Shown: in pieces, positions 1 through 10,539 of the stretch
Position numbering within the stretch: position 1 is the stretch's first letter
Layout: each line of letters starts with the position of its first letter
Assembly (NCBI GenBank): GCA_013146195.2
Contig: CM028377.1
Coordinates: forward strand, 163,672,753-163,736,752
Origin: Codonopsis lanceolata
Lineage: Eukaryota > Streptophyta > Magnoliopsida > Asterales > Campanulaceae
Reading direction: 5' to 3'
DNA length: 64,000 bases
Position numbers and translations under genes: made by a program
The notes under the pieces: generated by a model
What the model saw: the letters and a program-made list of their open reading frames with translations, nothing else
Databases searched by the model: none
What the model was told of the DNA's origin: nothing

Positions 1-2188
1 AAAAAAGGAGAAATAAAAAAAATGTCATGCCCCATTTACATATTTATGTTGCATTTTTGCATACAATATATGTTGCATTCTTCATAAAAAAATATATCTA
101 TGTTGCATTTTGCATATATTCATAAAATAAAAGGTTGCATTTGCATATATTGCATTTAGAAAAGCATTTCTGTTGCATTTTGCATAATAATAAAAAAATG
201 GAAAATAAAAAAATGTTACATAAAAATATTGTATTTTACATATATCCTAGGAAGCATGTCTATTGCACTCTTACATATATCTGTAATACGTGCATGCATC
301 CGAAAAAAAAGCACCATGTATCTAAATAATATAACCGCATAAGCACGAATCATGAAAATATTTTAGCCCAAGCATGCATCATATAGTCAAAATATATCAG
401 TTACATGAAACATGCATCGCAAAATTAAATAGTGCCAATTGCTCAAGTATGCATCGCAAAATTAAATAACACGAATTTCATGTTTTTGCTATGTAAAATT
501 GCCAAATTGCATCATTCTTACATATAAAGTGCATGCATAAGCATCAAAATCAAGAGCAGGTATACTCCAAAATCCCAAAACAGTAAAGAATCCAACAAAT
601 CTGAAAAATCAACCAAATGGGTTTGTAAAAAAGGAATCTTATAGTGGGATTTGGAAGATTAAAAAAGTGGATATGCCGATCGCGAAGGATGTTGCCCCAA
701 TCATCCTTTGAAAACCAATATTTGATATAATTCCGGGTTAAAGGAGGAAGTTCTCGGAGTTCCTCGCCCGAATCTAGATGCATCGGTGCCTTTCCTTTCC
801 TAGATCTCGACGAAGAAGCCATCTGTCACGAAAACCAATCAATTTGGCGAAAGAAAATTGAGAAAAGGCAAAGAAATGAGTAAGAAAGCTTGTCGGTAGC
901 AACAATGGCAGAAGAAATGCCGAAGAAGGAGAAATGAAATTGGTGAAAGTGAGCTACTGCTCACTCTCTATGTAATATGAAGAAGGGATTTGGAAAGTTT
1001 CACTTTCCTCCCCTCCAATGTCAAAGTGCAGCACTTATATCCCCAGCAGGACAGCCGCAGGAAAAGCAAAAAAGAGAGAATTATGCCATTTCAATCCCAG
1101 CAAGACACCTGCAGCACAGTAAAAAGAAAAGAAAAGAAAAGAAGAGTAAAAGAAAACAAAGCAACAGAAAAAAGAAAGCAGCAGAACAAGAAAATAGCAG
1201 AACAAGAAAGCAGCAGAAGAAGAAAGCATAATAACAAGAAAGCAAGGCAAAGAAAGCAGAAGAACAAGAAAGAAAGGCAAAGAAAGAAAGGCAAGGAAAG
1301 CAGGAGAAAACAAATGAAAGCAAAAGGAAGGAAGGGTAAAGTATTTTACCTGTTGCATGCAAATGATGTATCCCACGATCGTGTTCGGCGAAGGGTCCGA
1401 CCCTTTGAGGCTGCGATGTCTTATGATGTGTCCCGCCATCGTGTTCGACAAAGGGTCCGACCCTTTAAGGATGCGATGTCTTATGATGTGTCCCACCATT
1501 GTGTTCGACGAAGGGTCCTACCCTGAGGATGCAATGTCTTATAATGATGTCCCACCATTGTGTTCGACGAAGGGTCCTACCCTGAGGATGCAATGTCATA
1601 TGATGATGTCCCACCATCGTGTTCTGCAAAGAGTCCGACCCTTTGAGGCTGCGATGTCTTATGATGTGTCCCACCATCGTGTTCGGCGAATGGCCCGACC
1701 CTTTAAGGATGTGATGTCTTATGATGTGTCCCACCATTGTGTTCGACGAAGGGTCCTACCCTGAGGATGCAATGTCTTATGATGATATCCCATCATCGTG
1801 TTCGGCGAAGGGTCCGATCCTTTGAGAATACGATGTTTGATCCAGGTATCCCACCCAGTGGCTGGTGTTTGTTTGTATGAGGCCAAACTACGTTTGGTCT
1901 GATTCATTTGATAAGGGATACGTAGGCAGCCTATTTCGATAGGTCCGACCATTAGAGTATTTGATTTGCATATCTGCTTAAAAACTACGATAACTTGCTA
2001 TAGCCGATTAAATATGTCTAAGGTATGTGAGATTTGAACTGACCTATAAGCTGTTGCGTTATAACTGCTACATGTTGCATTACTCTCCATTATAATTTCT
2101 GTGAAATTTGGGAGTCTATTTCTTATGAACGATGTTTATTTACTCGGTAAGCTTCGAGTTACTCGTAAACTCCATCGTTGAGGGGCTC
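1..2188 (+). mobile_element. Tat-like Ty3/Gypsy element, 3' internal region (cut by window edge)
   Basis: This stretch is the noncoding 3' end of an LTR retrotransposon. It runs straight into a polypurine tract (TTGAGGGGCTC, 2178-2188) that abuts an LTR start TGTAGACACCCC at 2189. A conserved block at 1881-1955 (ACTACGTTTGGTCTGATTC, then GGGATACGTAGGCAGCC) recurs at 52771-52850 just before the 3' LTR of the complete Tat-like element at 44210-55002, so the two are relatives. The first 540 bases are AT-rich with many TGCAT/GCATGCATC motifs, also seen at 51400-51760 in the relative. No gag or pol is visible here; coding parts would lie left of the window. Short purine-rich ORFs at 977-1526 look like low-complexity noise. 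The family call is inferred from the shared 3' end. Confidence 0.75.
1364..1858 (+). repeat. ~60-bp tandem repeat, about 8 copies
   Basis: About eight degenerate units of roughly 60 bp follow one another. Each carries GATGTCTTATGATGTGTCCC, then CCATCGTGTTCGRCGAAGGG and TCCKACCCT. Units begin near 1364, 1420, 1480, 1540, 1600, 1660, 1720 and 1780. The array lies in the 3' untranslated part of the Tat-like element, upstream of the polypurine tract, a place where such elements often hold tandem repeats. Open frames across it are by-products of the repeat. Confidence 0.85.
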
Positions 2189-3506
2189 TGTAGACACCCC
2201 AATTTCGTACCCCTGATATGTGACATGATATGAGATATCAAGACATGTTAAAAACATTAACGAATGTCAATTTACATGGTAAAAAAGGAGCTTGGCGCCA
2301 CCCATGCCACCTCCTGGCACGGTGCCCACTACTCCCATGGTGGCGCCCAATAGTGCCAAAAGTACTGTAGTTTTTTCCTTTTAGTACAATTTCTCAAGCG
2401 CATGGTACAAGCCGGTGAAGCACATAATGATAAATCTTAACGACGAAGGAATCCCAATCTCAGCCTATAAATAGAAGGCCCCGGCTTCAGGAATTCACAC
2501 AGTTATGCACACAGTTTTCACACACACCGCACGTATTTAAAAGGCCTCCGCAGTGAGTTCTGAGAGATCGCTTTAAGAGTTTTCCCTCCTCTAGCCCCAA
2601 AGCTCCGTCAAATCTCCCCCAAACACAAAACCAACCGGCCAAAGTCAAACCTAGCCGCCTTGCTAGGATTCCGCCCTATTCCATCCGATCCAAAAATCCC
2701 AAAAAGAGCAGTTGTCCTTCCTGAATCTAGACGCCAAATCCGCAAAAAAGTAAGCAGTTGCTCTGCCTGATTTCCGCCATCAGCAAGCAAACAACAGTAA
2801 AAAAGAACGCAGTTGCTCCACCCGGTTCCCGAGGCTAGAAAGCAACTTTCGAAAATAGTTACTATGCCCGAATCTCCGCAACAACAAAACAGTAGCAGAA
2901 AGACTCCCTCTCCCGGAAGGACAGAGCGAGCGCACCCTAAAATCTACTAGAAGCTAATTGGTACGGGATAAAGCCCTTATGCTTCGAAACGTAGGCTATT
3001 TAAAGTTTTATTTATAAAAAGTGCTATTTAGGCCGGCCCCATGTAATAAAAATAAGCCAGTTATGCTGCCTTGATTTTTATAGAAAATAGCACTAAAAAG
3101 AGCCATTATTATGGCCAAATATTAATAAATTTATTTGTAACTCCCGAAAGGAGACTGTTGCAAGTTTGTAATAATATAGATACATATATGTATATTTAAA
3201 TGCTTTATTTTATCTGTTAAATAAATATAATAAAATCTTATTTTAGCCAAAAAACTTGTTTTGAGACCGAAAGGGCGAGTTGGGTGCCTAACCCCTTCCC
3301 ACCTCGTAACTTAGCTTTCGAATCCTTTTTACAAATTTGGTTACATTTGGTATTTCTTTGTTTTTTCTTAAAATAAAGATGACGACTCTATTTTAACATT
3401 TTTAGTCCACATTTGAGGCCAAGCGTATTCCACGCGCTTGAAAGGTTTTGAAACCACCCGCTTTTCGATAAGTGGGGGAATCGGTTAGAAATCGGGGCAC
3501 TCACAC
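2189..3506 (+). mobile_element. LTR of Tat-like Gypsy element
   Basis: The LTR starts TGTAGACACCCC directly after the polypurine tract, exactly like the two LTRs at 44210 and 53069. It shares with them the GAGACCGAAAGGGCGAGTTG block (3261-3285) and an AATAAAGATGRCGACTCT block (3373-3390). The right end is placed at GGGGCACTCACA because LTRs end in CA. This end is less sure than the left one, because the partner LTR and the TSD are outside the window. The unit is about 1.3 kb, shorter than the ~1.95-kb LTRs of the relative at 44-55 kb. Confidence 0.7.
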
Positions 3507-4474
3507 CTACCTTCTTGATGATGATTAACAGACTAGAAATTCATATGCACTGGAACTAGCAGAATTGTTGTAGCGCAAAGGTCTTCGAAAGACTCGTCAC
3601 CAGCAAACTTGTCATGTGCACCAAAGAATACTTTGAAGACTCCCCACCAGCAAACTTGCTGTAGCGTCAAAGGTCTTCGAAAGACTAGTCACCAGCAGAC
3701 TTGTCATATGCACCAAAGAATACTTTGAAGACTCGCCACCAACAAACATGCTACGATTTGATTGTTTATACCAACAGACTTGGCTCTTCACGTGCTACAA
3801 AGAGACGAGACTGCAGTAGATCAAGACAAGATAAAAATGTCCAAGCCTCAAAAGTCATTCAAATCTTTATGAAGCCTAACATCTCTGATGCTGCAAGACT
3901 CTCGCTCTCTCACTCATGTGGTTTGGAAAAGTCAAAAGAATCTACTTTATTGGACAGACCACCTGACAGTGCATCAATGAATCAGACCTATCCTTCAGAG
4001 ACTTATCATACAGCCTGACAGGGTAACAGTTCGAAGATCTAAAGAACAAAGTATTTTACCCAACAACTTAAAGATCTATCGAACCACATCTTTATCCATC
4101 AGTCCTCAAAGACAAATCACTCAACGGACACATAAATCTATCAATAGATCTCAACGATCAAAAACTCCTCGGTCTATAAAAGAAATCCTTCATTCTCTTC
4201 AACATAAGTGATTGACGAACGCATTAATCATGAATCAAAGACACCTACAACAAGAACCTCTTCGTAAAAAACTGTGAGATCTACAAAGAGATCATCTTCA
4301 CCAACGCATCTCAGATCTCCACAGAAGATTGCAGCGAGCGAACCCAGATCTTAGCAAAACACCCTCTGTGGATTGCTAAGAAGAAATGTATTGGAGAAGA
4401 ATAAGTGATCAGAAATATCTATAGACAGAGATCGGCATCTTGATCAAGAAACCAATTCTTGATTTGAGTTCTTC
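3507..4474. other. Unassigned DNA left of CACTA-1; possible Copia/SIRE-type LTR half
   Basis: No gene is recognised. The stretch is contiguous with 16788-17654 once CACTA-1 (TSD TTC) is removed. Together the halves make about 1.8 kb ending in TTGTGGACCAACA after a CACCCCCTAGCC motif, which resembles the 3' end of SIRE/Maximus-type Copia LTRs. A TATA-like TCTATAAAAG lies at 4172-4181. I could not find a matching start or TSD, so a truncated LTR is only one reading; pararetrovirus-like noncoding DNA is another. The 105-residue ORF at 3701-4018 has no recognisable features. Confidence 0.3.
3570..3751 (+). repeat. 91-bp direct tandem duplication (2 copies)
   Basis: Two adjacent 91-bp units (3570-3660 and 3661-3751) both begin GTAGCG(T)CAAAGGTCTTCG and share the CACCAAAGAATACTTTGAAG segment. 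They differ at only a handful of positions. The function is unknown; such duplications are common in LTR promoters. Confidence 0.85.
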
Positions 4475-4489
4475 CACTACTAGAAAATC

Positions 4490-4950
4490 GGTAATCAGTG
4501 ACGAAAATTTTCGTCACTAAAAATGGATTTCCGTCACTAATTTCACTTCAGCGACGGAACACGTCCGTCAACGCTCCGTCACTAAATAGCTGTCGTTGAT
4601 TTTGGACAGGTCAATTCCCGTCGCTAATCAGTGAAGGAAAAAAATATATTTCGTCACTGATCCGTGACGGAGATTCCGTCACTTTATTCCGTTAGTAAAT
4701 GTCCTCCGTCACTAATTTGCGACGGAAGTTTCGTCGCGGAAAGAATTTAAAATATATATGGAGTATTGTATAGAGACGGAACATCCGTCACTATTAAAAG
4801 TTCCTCCGTCACTAATTAGAGACGGAACGTTCGTCGCTGATATATGTCCCTCTGTCACTAATTAGCGACAGAATCTCCGTCACTGAATGAATTTAAAATA
4901 TTTATAGAATATTGTGTAGAGACGGAATATCCGTCTCTGAGTAGAATTTC
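4490..4950. repeat. CACTA-1 left subterminal repeats
   Basis: Roughly a dozen copies, in both orientations, of a motif near RCGACGGAA or TTCCGTCACTAAT. They resemble the subterminal arrays that CACTA transposases bind. Matching motifs sit near the other end of the element (9241-9461 and 16730-16770), supporting the pairing of the termini. Confidence 0.85.
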
Positions 4951-5411
4951 TAAATTTAAATTTAGAAATCTCAAAAAATGGCTTCAATTTGATCCTTCTT
5001 GTTTTAAAATACTGAAGCATGAATATGTGTGTATTCATGGTTGATTCCAATTAAGTTCATAACTAAATCTATGAAAGTTAAACTTGAATAAAAGAAAATA
5101 TTTTGGGATGAATAATTCCATAAACTATAAACACCCCAAGGTTTGTTAAGCCAATAGTCAATTGCCCTGGTATCAAGCATAGCTTCTTCAATTCAATGGT
5201 TGTCCCTCCCAAATGGAAGAGCACTTGCAGCCTTGCAAATGATCATATCAACCAGTTAAAATAGAACCAGCATTTCAGAAATCCATCCCTAAATTTCAAA
5301 CATAAGTCTCCAATTACAATAATCCTATTATCCTATATATCATTCAATGCGAATAAACAAGGATACAACAAAAACCTACCCATATTTGAAACCCTAATTA
5401 ACCTCCCCAAT

Positions 5412-5723
5412 CTAACCACCAAAACTGTACAGAGTGCGACCCTGGCGCTTGAGAGCGTACACGACATCCATGGCCGTTACTGTTTTCCGACGAGCGTGCT
5501 CAGTGTAGGTAACAGCATCGCGAATGACGTTCTCGAGGAAGATCTTAAGAACGCCTCTGGTTTCTTCATAAATCAAGTCGCTGATTCGCTTAACGCCGCC
5601 ATGCCTCGCTAGTCGTCGGATTGCCGGCTTTGTGATTCCCTGGATGTTGTCCCTCAGAACTTTTCGGTGCCTCTTTGCACCGCCTTTCTCCAATCCTTTC
5701 CCTCCCTTTCCTCTCCCAGACAT
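5412..5723 (-). CDS. H4: Histone H4 (divergent copy inside CACTA-1)
   Basis: This intronless ORF encodes 103 residues, the exact length of H4, the core histone that pairs with H3 in the nucleosome. The ATG at 5723 was chosen because it gives the canonical MSGRGKGGKGL start; an in-frame ATG 12 bases upstream (MREK-) would add four unusual residues. The tail, histone fold and C-terminal RQGRTLYSFGG are all present. Relative to the near-invariant plant protein (my recollection of the family) I see four replacements, numbered without Met: G11E, R40H, G48D and G99S. All four can be explained as G-to-A changes on the coding strand. The gene lies wholly inside CACTA-1, with promoter-like motifs upstream. 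It could be an expressed variant, or captured cargo under relaxed constraint. Confidence 0.93.
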   Translation of the reverse strand: MSGRGKGGKGLEKGGAKRHRKVLRDNIQGITKPAIRRLARHGGVKRISDLIYEETRGVLKIFLENVIRDAVTYTEHARRKTVTAMDVVYALKRQGRTLYSFGG

Positions 5724-5800
5724 CTTCTCTCTCAAAAGTCAAAATTCCCAAATCAAAGTGTGTAAATGTGTGTTGTGTGTGTTTACAGCGGCGAGGAAGG

Positions 5801-5813
5801 GAATATATATAAG
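5801..5813 (-). promoter_or_regulatory. TATA box candidate of the H4 ORF
   Basis: On the minus strand this reads CTTATATATATTC, about 80-90 bases upstream of the H4 ATG, a normal distance for a plant histone gene with a short leader. Its survival suggests that promoter and ORF moved together into CACTA-1. Confidence 0.55.
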
Positions 5814-5875
5814 TTGTTTTCGATTTTGCCACTAATGACCGTTGGATTGAAGTGTAACCAAACTAAAAAAGTCTG

Positions 5876-5883
5876 GATCCGTG
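5876..5883 (-). promoter_or_regulatory. Octamer-like histone promoter element
   Basis: The minus strand reads CACGGATC, one mismatch from the plant histone octamer CGCGGATC. It lies about 65 bases upstream of the TATA candidate. The match is short and could be chance, but position and orientation fit an S-phase histone promoter. Confidence 0.4.
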
Positions 5884-5939
5884 TGACAATGATGAAGTGT
5901 TTTGATTGGTGGGTTTAGATGAGACCTGGATAGACATTA

Positions 5940-6377
5940 ACAACTTCCATATAACACCATCACCATTGTGTAAAATTCTTACCCAACTTCTTAGTTGGGT
6001 CCCACTGCCACCTACACACTTTTCACTTCTTACTTAATTAAGAATATATATTTCCATTGTATACTATTTTAAACATATTCTTAGGTCACACTGTCACCTC
6101 ATTAACTTTACACTTCTTTCTTATTTTTATACTTTTCAACAAATAAATTTATTTCACGTTATTTAATATATCTCATATTTAAATATTCCTTATAAATAAT
6201 TAATTTATAAATTAAGACATAAATTAATTTATAAATAATAATTACATTATTATTTTTAAATTTTATAATTTATAATTTCATTAATAAATTATCTATAAAA
6301 CACATATTATACATTACATTACTAAAAAATCCGGACCAGCCAGCATCAGTAAAACCCGGAGGCCCGAGGTTGAGACA
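5940..6377. other. AT-rich spacer upstream of H4, no gene seen
   Basis: This AT-rich stretch runs from the H4 promoter region to the satellite arrays. It has no open frame of note. It may hold the remainder of the captured H4 upstream region. Confidence 0.5.
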
Positions 6378-8290
6378 AGTGGTTACGTTACGTTACGTTA
6401 CGTTACGTTACGTTAAGTTACATTACGTTACATCACGTTAAGTTACGTTACGTTACGTTAAGTTAAGTAAACTTACGTTACGTTAAGTTGAGTTAACTTA
6501 CGTTACGTTAAGTTACATAAGTTAATAAATATAACGTTACGTTACGTTACGTTAAGTTAAGTTACCTTACGTTACGTTACGTAAGTTAATAAATATAATG
6601 TTACATTACGTTACGTTAAGTTAATAAATATAGCGTTACATTACCTTATGTTAAGTTACGTTATGTTACGTTACGTTAAGTTATAACATTTCACCAATAG
6701 GCGTAGCGTGTTTTCATGTTATAATGGTCCATCGTACTCCATTATACCATTTCGCCAATAGGAGTAGCGTGTTTTCATGTTATAATGGTCAATCGTACTC
6801 CATTATACCATTTCGTCAATAGGCGTAGCGTGCTTTCATGTTATAATGGTCCATTGTAGTCCATTATAACATTTCGCTAATAGGCGTAGCGTGTTTTCAT
6901 GTTATAATGGTCCATCGTACTCTATTATACCATTTTACCACTAGGCGTAGCGTGTTTTCATTTTATAATGGTCCATCGTACTCCATTATACCATTTCGCT
7001 AGTAGGCGTAGCGTGATTTCATGTTATAATGGTCTGTCGTAGTCCATTATAATATTTCGCCAATAGGCGTAACGTGTTTTCATGTTATAATAGTCCATCG
7101 TACTCCATTATACCATTTCGCCAATAGGCGTAGCATGTTTTCATCTTATAATGGTCCATCGTAGTACATTATAACATTTCGCCAATAGGCGAAGCGTGTT
7201 AAGTCAAGTTACATTACGTTAAGTTAAGTTAAGTTAAGACAGGTGGTTATGTTACGTGACGTTAAGTTACGTTACGTTACATTACGTTACGTTACGTTAA
7301 GTTACATTACGTTACGTCACGTTACATTAAGTTACGTTACGTTACGTTAAGTTAATTTAACTTACGTTACGTTAAGTTACGTAAGTTAATAAATATAAAG
7401 TTACGTGTTTTCATGTTATAATGGTCCATCGTATTCCAATATAACATTTCGCCAATAGGCGTAGCGTGTTTTCATGTTATAATGGTCCATCGTAGTCCAT
7501 TATAACATTTCGCCAATAGGCGTAGCATGTTTTCATGTTATAATTGTCCATCGTAGTCCATTATAACATTTCGCCAATAGGCGTAGCGTGTTTTCATGTT
7601 ATAATGGTCCATTGTATTCCAATATAACAATTCACCAATAGGCGTAGCGTGTTTTCATGTTATAATGATCCATCGTAGTCCATTATAATATTTCACCAAT
7701 AGGCGTAGCATGTTTTCATGTTATAATGGTCCATCGTAGTCCATTATAACATTTCGTCAGATGTAGCGTGTTTTCATGTTATAATGGTCCATCGTATTCC
7801 AATATAACATTTCGCCTATAGGCGTAGCGTGTTTTTATGTTATAATGGTTCATTGTATTCCAATATAACATTTCGCCTATAGGCGTATCGTGTTTTTATG
7901 TTATAATGGTCCATCGTATTCCAATATACCATTTCGTCACTAGGCGTAGCATGTTTTCATGTTATAATGGTCCATCGTAGTCCATTATAACATTTCACCA
8001 ATAGGCGTAGCGTGTTTTCATGTTATAATGGTCCATCATAGTCCATTATACCATTTCGCCAATAGGCGTAACGTGTTTTCATGTTAAGTTACGTTACGTT
8101 AAGTTAAGCTACGTTAAGTTAAGCTAAGTTAAGTTAAGTTAAGTTACGTTACGTTACGTTACGTTACGTTAAGTTAAGTTAAGTTACGTTACGTTACGTT
8201 AAATTAAGTTAAGTTAAGTTACGTTACGTTAAGTTAAGTTAAGTTAAGTTACGTTACGTTAAGTTAAGTTAAGTTAAGTTAAGTTAAGAC
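6378..8290 (+). repeat. CACTA-1 compound array: ACGTT/AAGTT pentamers and ~62-bp satellite
   Basis: Three blocks of pentanucleotides (GTTAC and GTTAA units) at 6378-6690, 7200-7410 and 8085-8290 alternate with two blocks of a ~62-bp satellite at 6690-7200 and 7410-8085. The satellite monomer contains TAGGCGTAGCGTGTTTTCAT, then GTTATAATGGTCCATCG and CATTATAACATTTCGCCAA; about 8 and 11 copies are present. The same monomer appears in reverse orientation in CACTA-2 at 12390-13070. Confidence 0.95.
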
Positions 8291-8297
8291 AAAAAAA

Positions 8298-8516
8298 CAA
8301 AATGTCGAGGCTAGTACAGCAGGGCCAAAATCTAGTGTTTGGGGACAAGAAGTTTCAAGATCTTCGGATTGGGGTGCTATAGCTTCTAAGAAAGATAGTG
8401 ATCAGCCGATTTCATTGCCTTCTCGGGGTAGGAAAGATGAAAAGGCTGATGCTTCTATGTGGAAAGAAGCTGATCAGCCGATTTCATTGCCTTCTTGGTT
8501 CGTTGAATCTGAGTGA
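8298..8516 (+). pseudogene. Unrecognised gene-like fragment in CACTA-1
   Basis: A 72-codon frame opens at the edge of the pentamer array without a start codon and ends at TGA (8514-8516). It has ordinary coding-like composition: charged residues, SSVWGQEVSRSSDWG near the start, then two copies of DQPISLPS 24 codons apart. The matching DNA direct repeat GATCAGCCGATTTCATTGCC starts at 8401 and 8473. It looks like an exon fragment captured by the CACTA element, but I do not recognise the parent gene. The GC-richer DNA on to about 8860 may be more of the same capture. Confidence 0.4.
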
Positions 8517-8865
8517 AGACAGAGCAGAATTCAAAACTGATTCAAAAGGAGGCTAGGGCTACGATTCTGCGAGAGAAGAAAGCTATGGTTGAATGGGGTT
8601 GAGAATCACAGTAGTGGATATAGTGGAGCTCGATTGGGTGAATGTCGAACTAGGGCAAGGGCTGCGCTGGAATTGGGTTGTCGCCGACTTGGATGGTGGC
8701 GGACTGGGAAGTCGGAGAAAGAAATGTGCACCGCGGTGGCGCTAGTTGATGATGGAGCTCGGCTATGAAACCGAACTGGGGTGGAGAAGCTAGAGTGAGT
8801 GGCTGGCGGAGGATGCGGATTGGACGGATAGAGTTGAAGGGGAACAGAGGAGGTGAATTGGACAT

Positions 8866-9240
8866 ATGGAATACAATTATTTTTAAAAAATAATTTTAAT
8901 TATTTTTAAAAATTGTAATTCAAAATTATTTTAAAAATCAAAAGATTAACTAAATGTATACCCATCTCATATATGCAAGTTCGATTAATAATAAAAATTA
9001 ATTATTAACCAAATCTCACTATTATATTGTTTTTAATTTTTTTTAAAAATAATACAATTTTTCAAAAAAAATTATTTTGATTGTTATAAAACCATTTTTC
9101 ACTTAAAATATCCAAAATATCAACTAAATGATGAACTATAAATTGATAAAATATCATTCATTAAAATGATTATAATATTTTTCTACTAAGAAACAATTAT
9201 AATTTATTTACCAAAAAAATCATTAATTTTTTATAATAGT
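8866..9240. other. AT-rich spacer within CACTA-1, nothing recognised
   Basis: The stretch is strongly AT-rich with A/T homopolymer runs and no open frame of note. It separates the captured fragment from the right subterminal repeats. Confidence 0.5.
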
Positions 9241-9461
9241 GACAGAGAAAACCGTCACTGATCAGTGACAGATCAGTGACGGTGTATCAGTGGCGGAATA
9301 AATCAATTAGTGACGGAATCTCCATCACTAAATCTGACACGAATTTTCAGAGCGTTCAGCGACGGAAGGAAAAGGAATATTCTTAAAAGATGCTTATTTA
9401 GTGACGGAAATTAGCGACGGTTGAATGTTCATCGCTAAAGGGAAAGCCTGCCTAAACAGTG
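9241..9461. repeat. CACTA-1 right subterminal repeats (interrupted by LINE-A)
   Basis: Several copies of TCAGTGACGG, AGTGACGGAA and GCGACGG stand here and continue at 16718-16770 after the LINE-A insertion. They mirror the left subterminal array of CACTA-1. Confidence 0.8.
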
Positions 9462-9636
9462 ACAAACTATTCGTCTTTTTTTTTTTAAGGAAGCAGGGCG
9501 GCACCTGCAGATTTATTAAAATTAAAAACACCATAACAAGACTGAGGGGGACAACCAGCCTTACCCAATAAAATGGGGGGGACGGAGGAGCCTGACCTCT
9601 ATAAAAAGCAAACCAAAGAAAAGGATACAAAAACAA

Positions 9637-10482
9637 TTACCCTTTCCGATAGCTATACAAACCAAGCAGATCATGCCTAAAAATCGAAAGAATCTGTCGA
9701 GGGAACTGCTCAATAGCAGAATAATAACGGCTACTACGATGACGATAAGCTTCTGCAGCCAGAATATCTGCAACCTTATTCCTCTCCCTATAAACATGAT
9801 GCAGCTCCATCCCACTACTATACCTCTTGCAATCCTCCAGCTCATATCTGTAACGCCAAGGAAAGGTATTATCCCCTTTAATACCCATGACCGCCACTTT
9901 AGAATCAGTTTCCACAATTACCTGAGTAAAGCCACGATTTACACACATTTTGAGACCAAAGCTAAGAGCAGCAATTTCAGCATATGTATTGGACCCCGGA
10001 CCAAGGAATATGGAAAAAGCAACAACCAAATTCCCCTCCCTATCCCGAATAATACCCCCCCGGAACATTCACCATTTTTTGAAGACCCATCGGTATTTAA
10101 TTTAAAACCAAACGTAGGTCTCTCCCAACGAAGCGATTTCCCCTTCTTAACCTTAACCTTTGTGACAGGAACATTAAGCATCTCTAGCCGAAGGCGACCA
10201 ACGTACCCCATCGACGAAGACGGATGATACACATAACTCATATCTTGAAGATGAATCCGAATTTTTTGAATAATGTTCGCTGCCTCCATGGGACGAGAAT
10301 CATAGAAAGCATTACAACGGGCCTTCCATAACTCCCAACACCCAAAAACAAAAACTCCTAAACCACAAGCTCCAAGCTGATGCCGAGTACTATGGATTGT
10401 CCAAGATTGAAACAAATGCATCAAGGATATAGTAGACACTGGAATCTGAAAGTACCTCGAAAACAATCTCCAAACCGCCTTA
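9637..10482 (-). pseudogene. LINE-A RNase H portion (frameshifted)
   Basis: On the minus strand the end of the zinc-finger domain (AVWRLFSRYFQIP) is followed by a linker with WELWKARCNAFYD. A terminal RNase H domain comes next: FKLNTDGSSKNG, then AEIAALSFGLK and IVETDSKVAV, and finally RERNKVADILAAEA. A frameshift at a run of C's near 10054-10061 splits the domain into two frames. The D, E and D positions expected of RNase H are visible. The last part runs up to CACTA-2, whose insertion cuts the ORF. Confidence 0.88.
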
Positions 10483-10539
10483 CACTACTAGAAACAGTGC
10501 CTTCAGAATTATTAGCGGACTTTTTCCGCCGATTAGCTT

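Noticed and set aside
1035..1499. 154-residue minus-strand ORF rich in Phe/Leu and overlapping frames on both strands
   Set aside because: It is the complement of a purine-rich low-complexity tract and the 60-bp tandem repeat; no domain and no conserved start context.
3507..4474. Endogenous pararetrovirus promoter or leader
   Set aside because: A TATA-like box and repeats are present, but no pararetroviral coding sequence or Met-tRNA primer site was found in the joined flanks.
6690..8085. CRISPR-like regular repeats
   Set aside because: The units are contiguous tandem copies without unique spacers, and the DNA is from a plant nucleus.
8650..8865. 71-residue Pro-rich minus-strand ORF in CACTA-1
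   Set aside because: It has no recognisable domain and lies opposite the captured-fragment region; it might be antisense noise.
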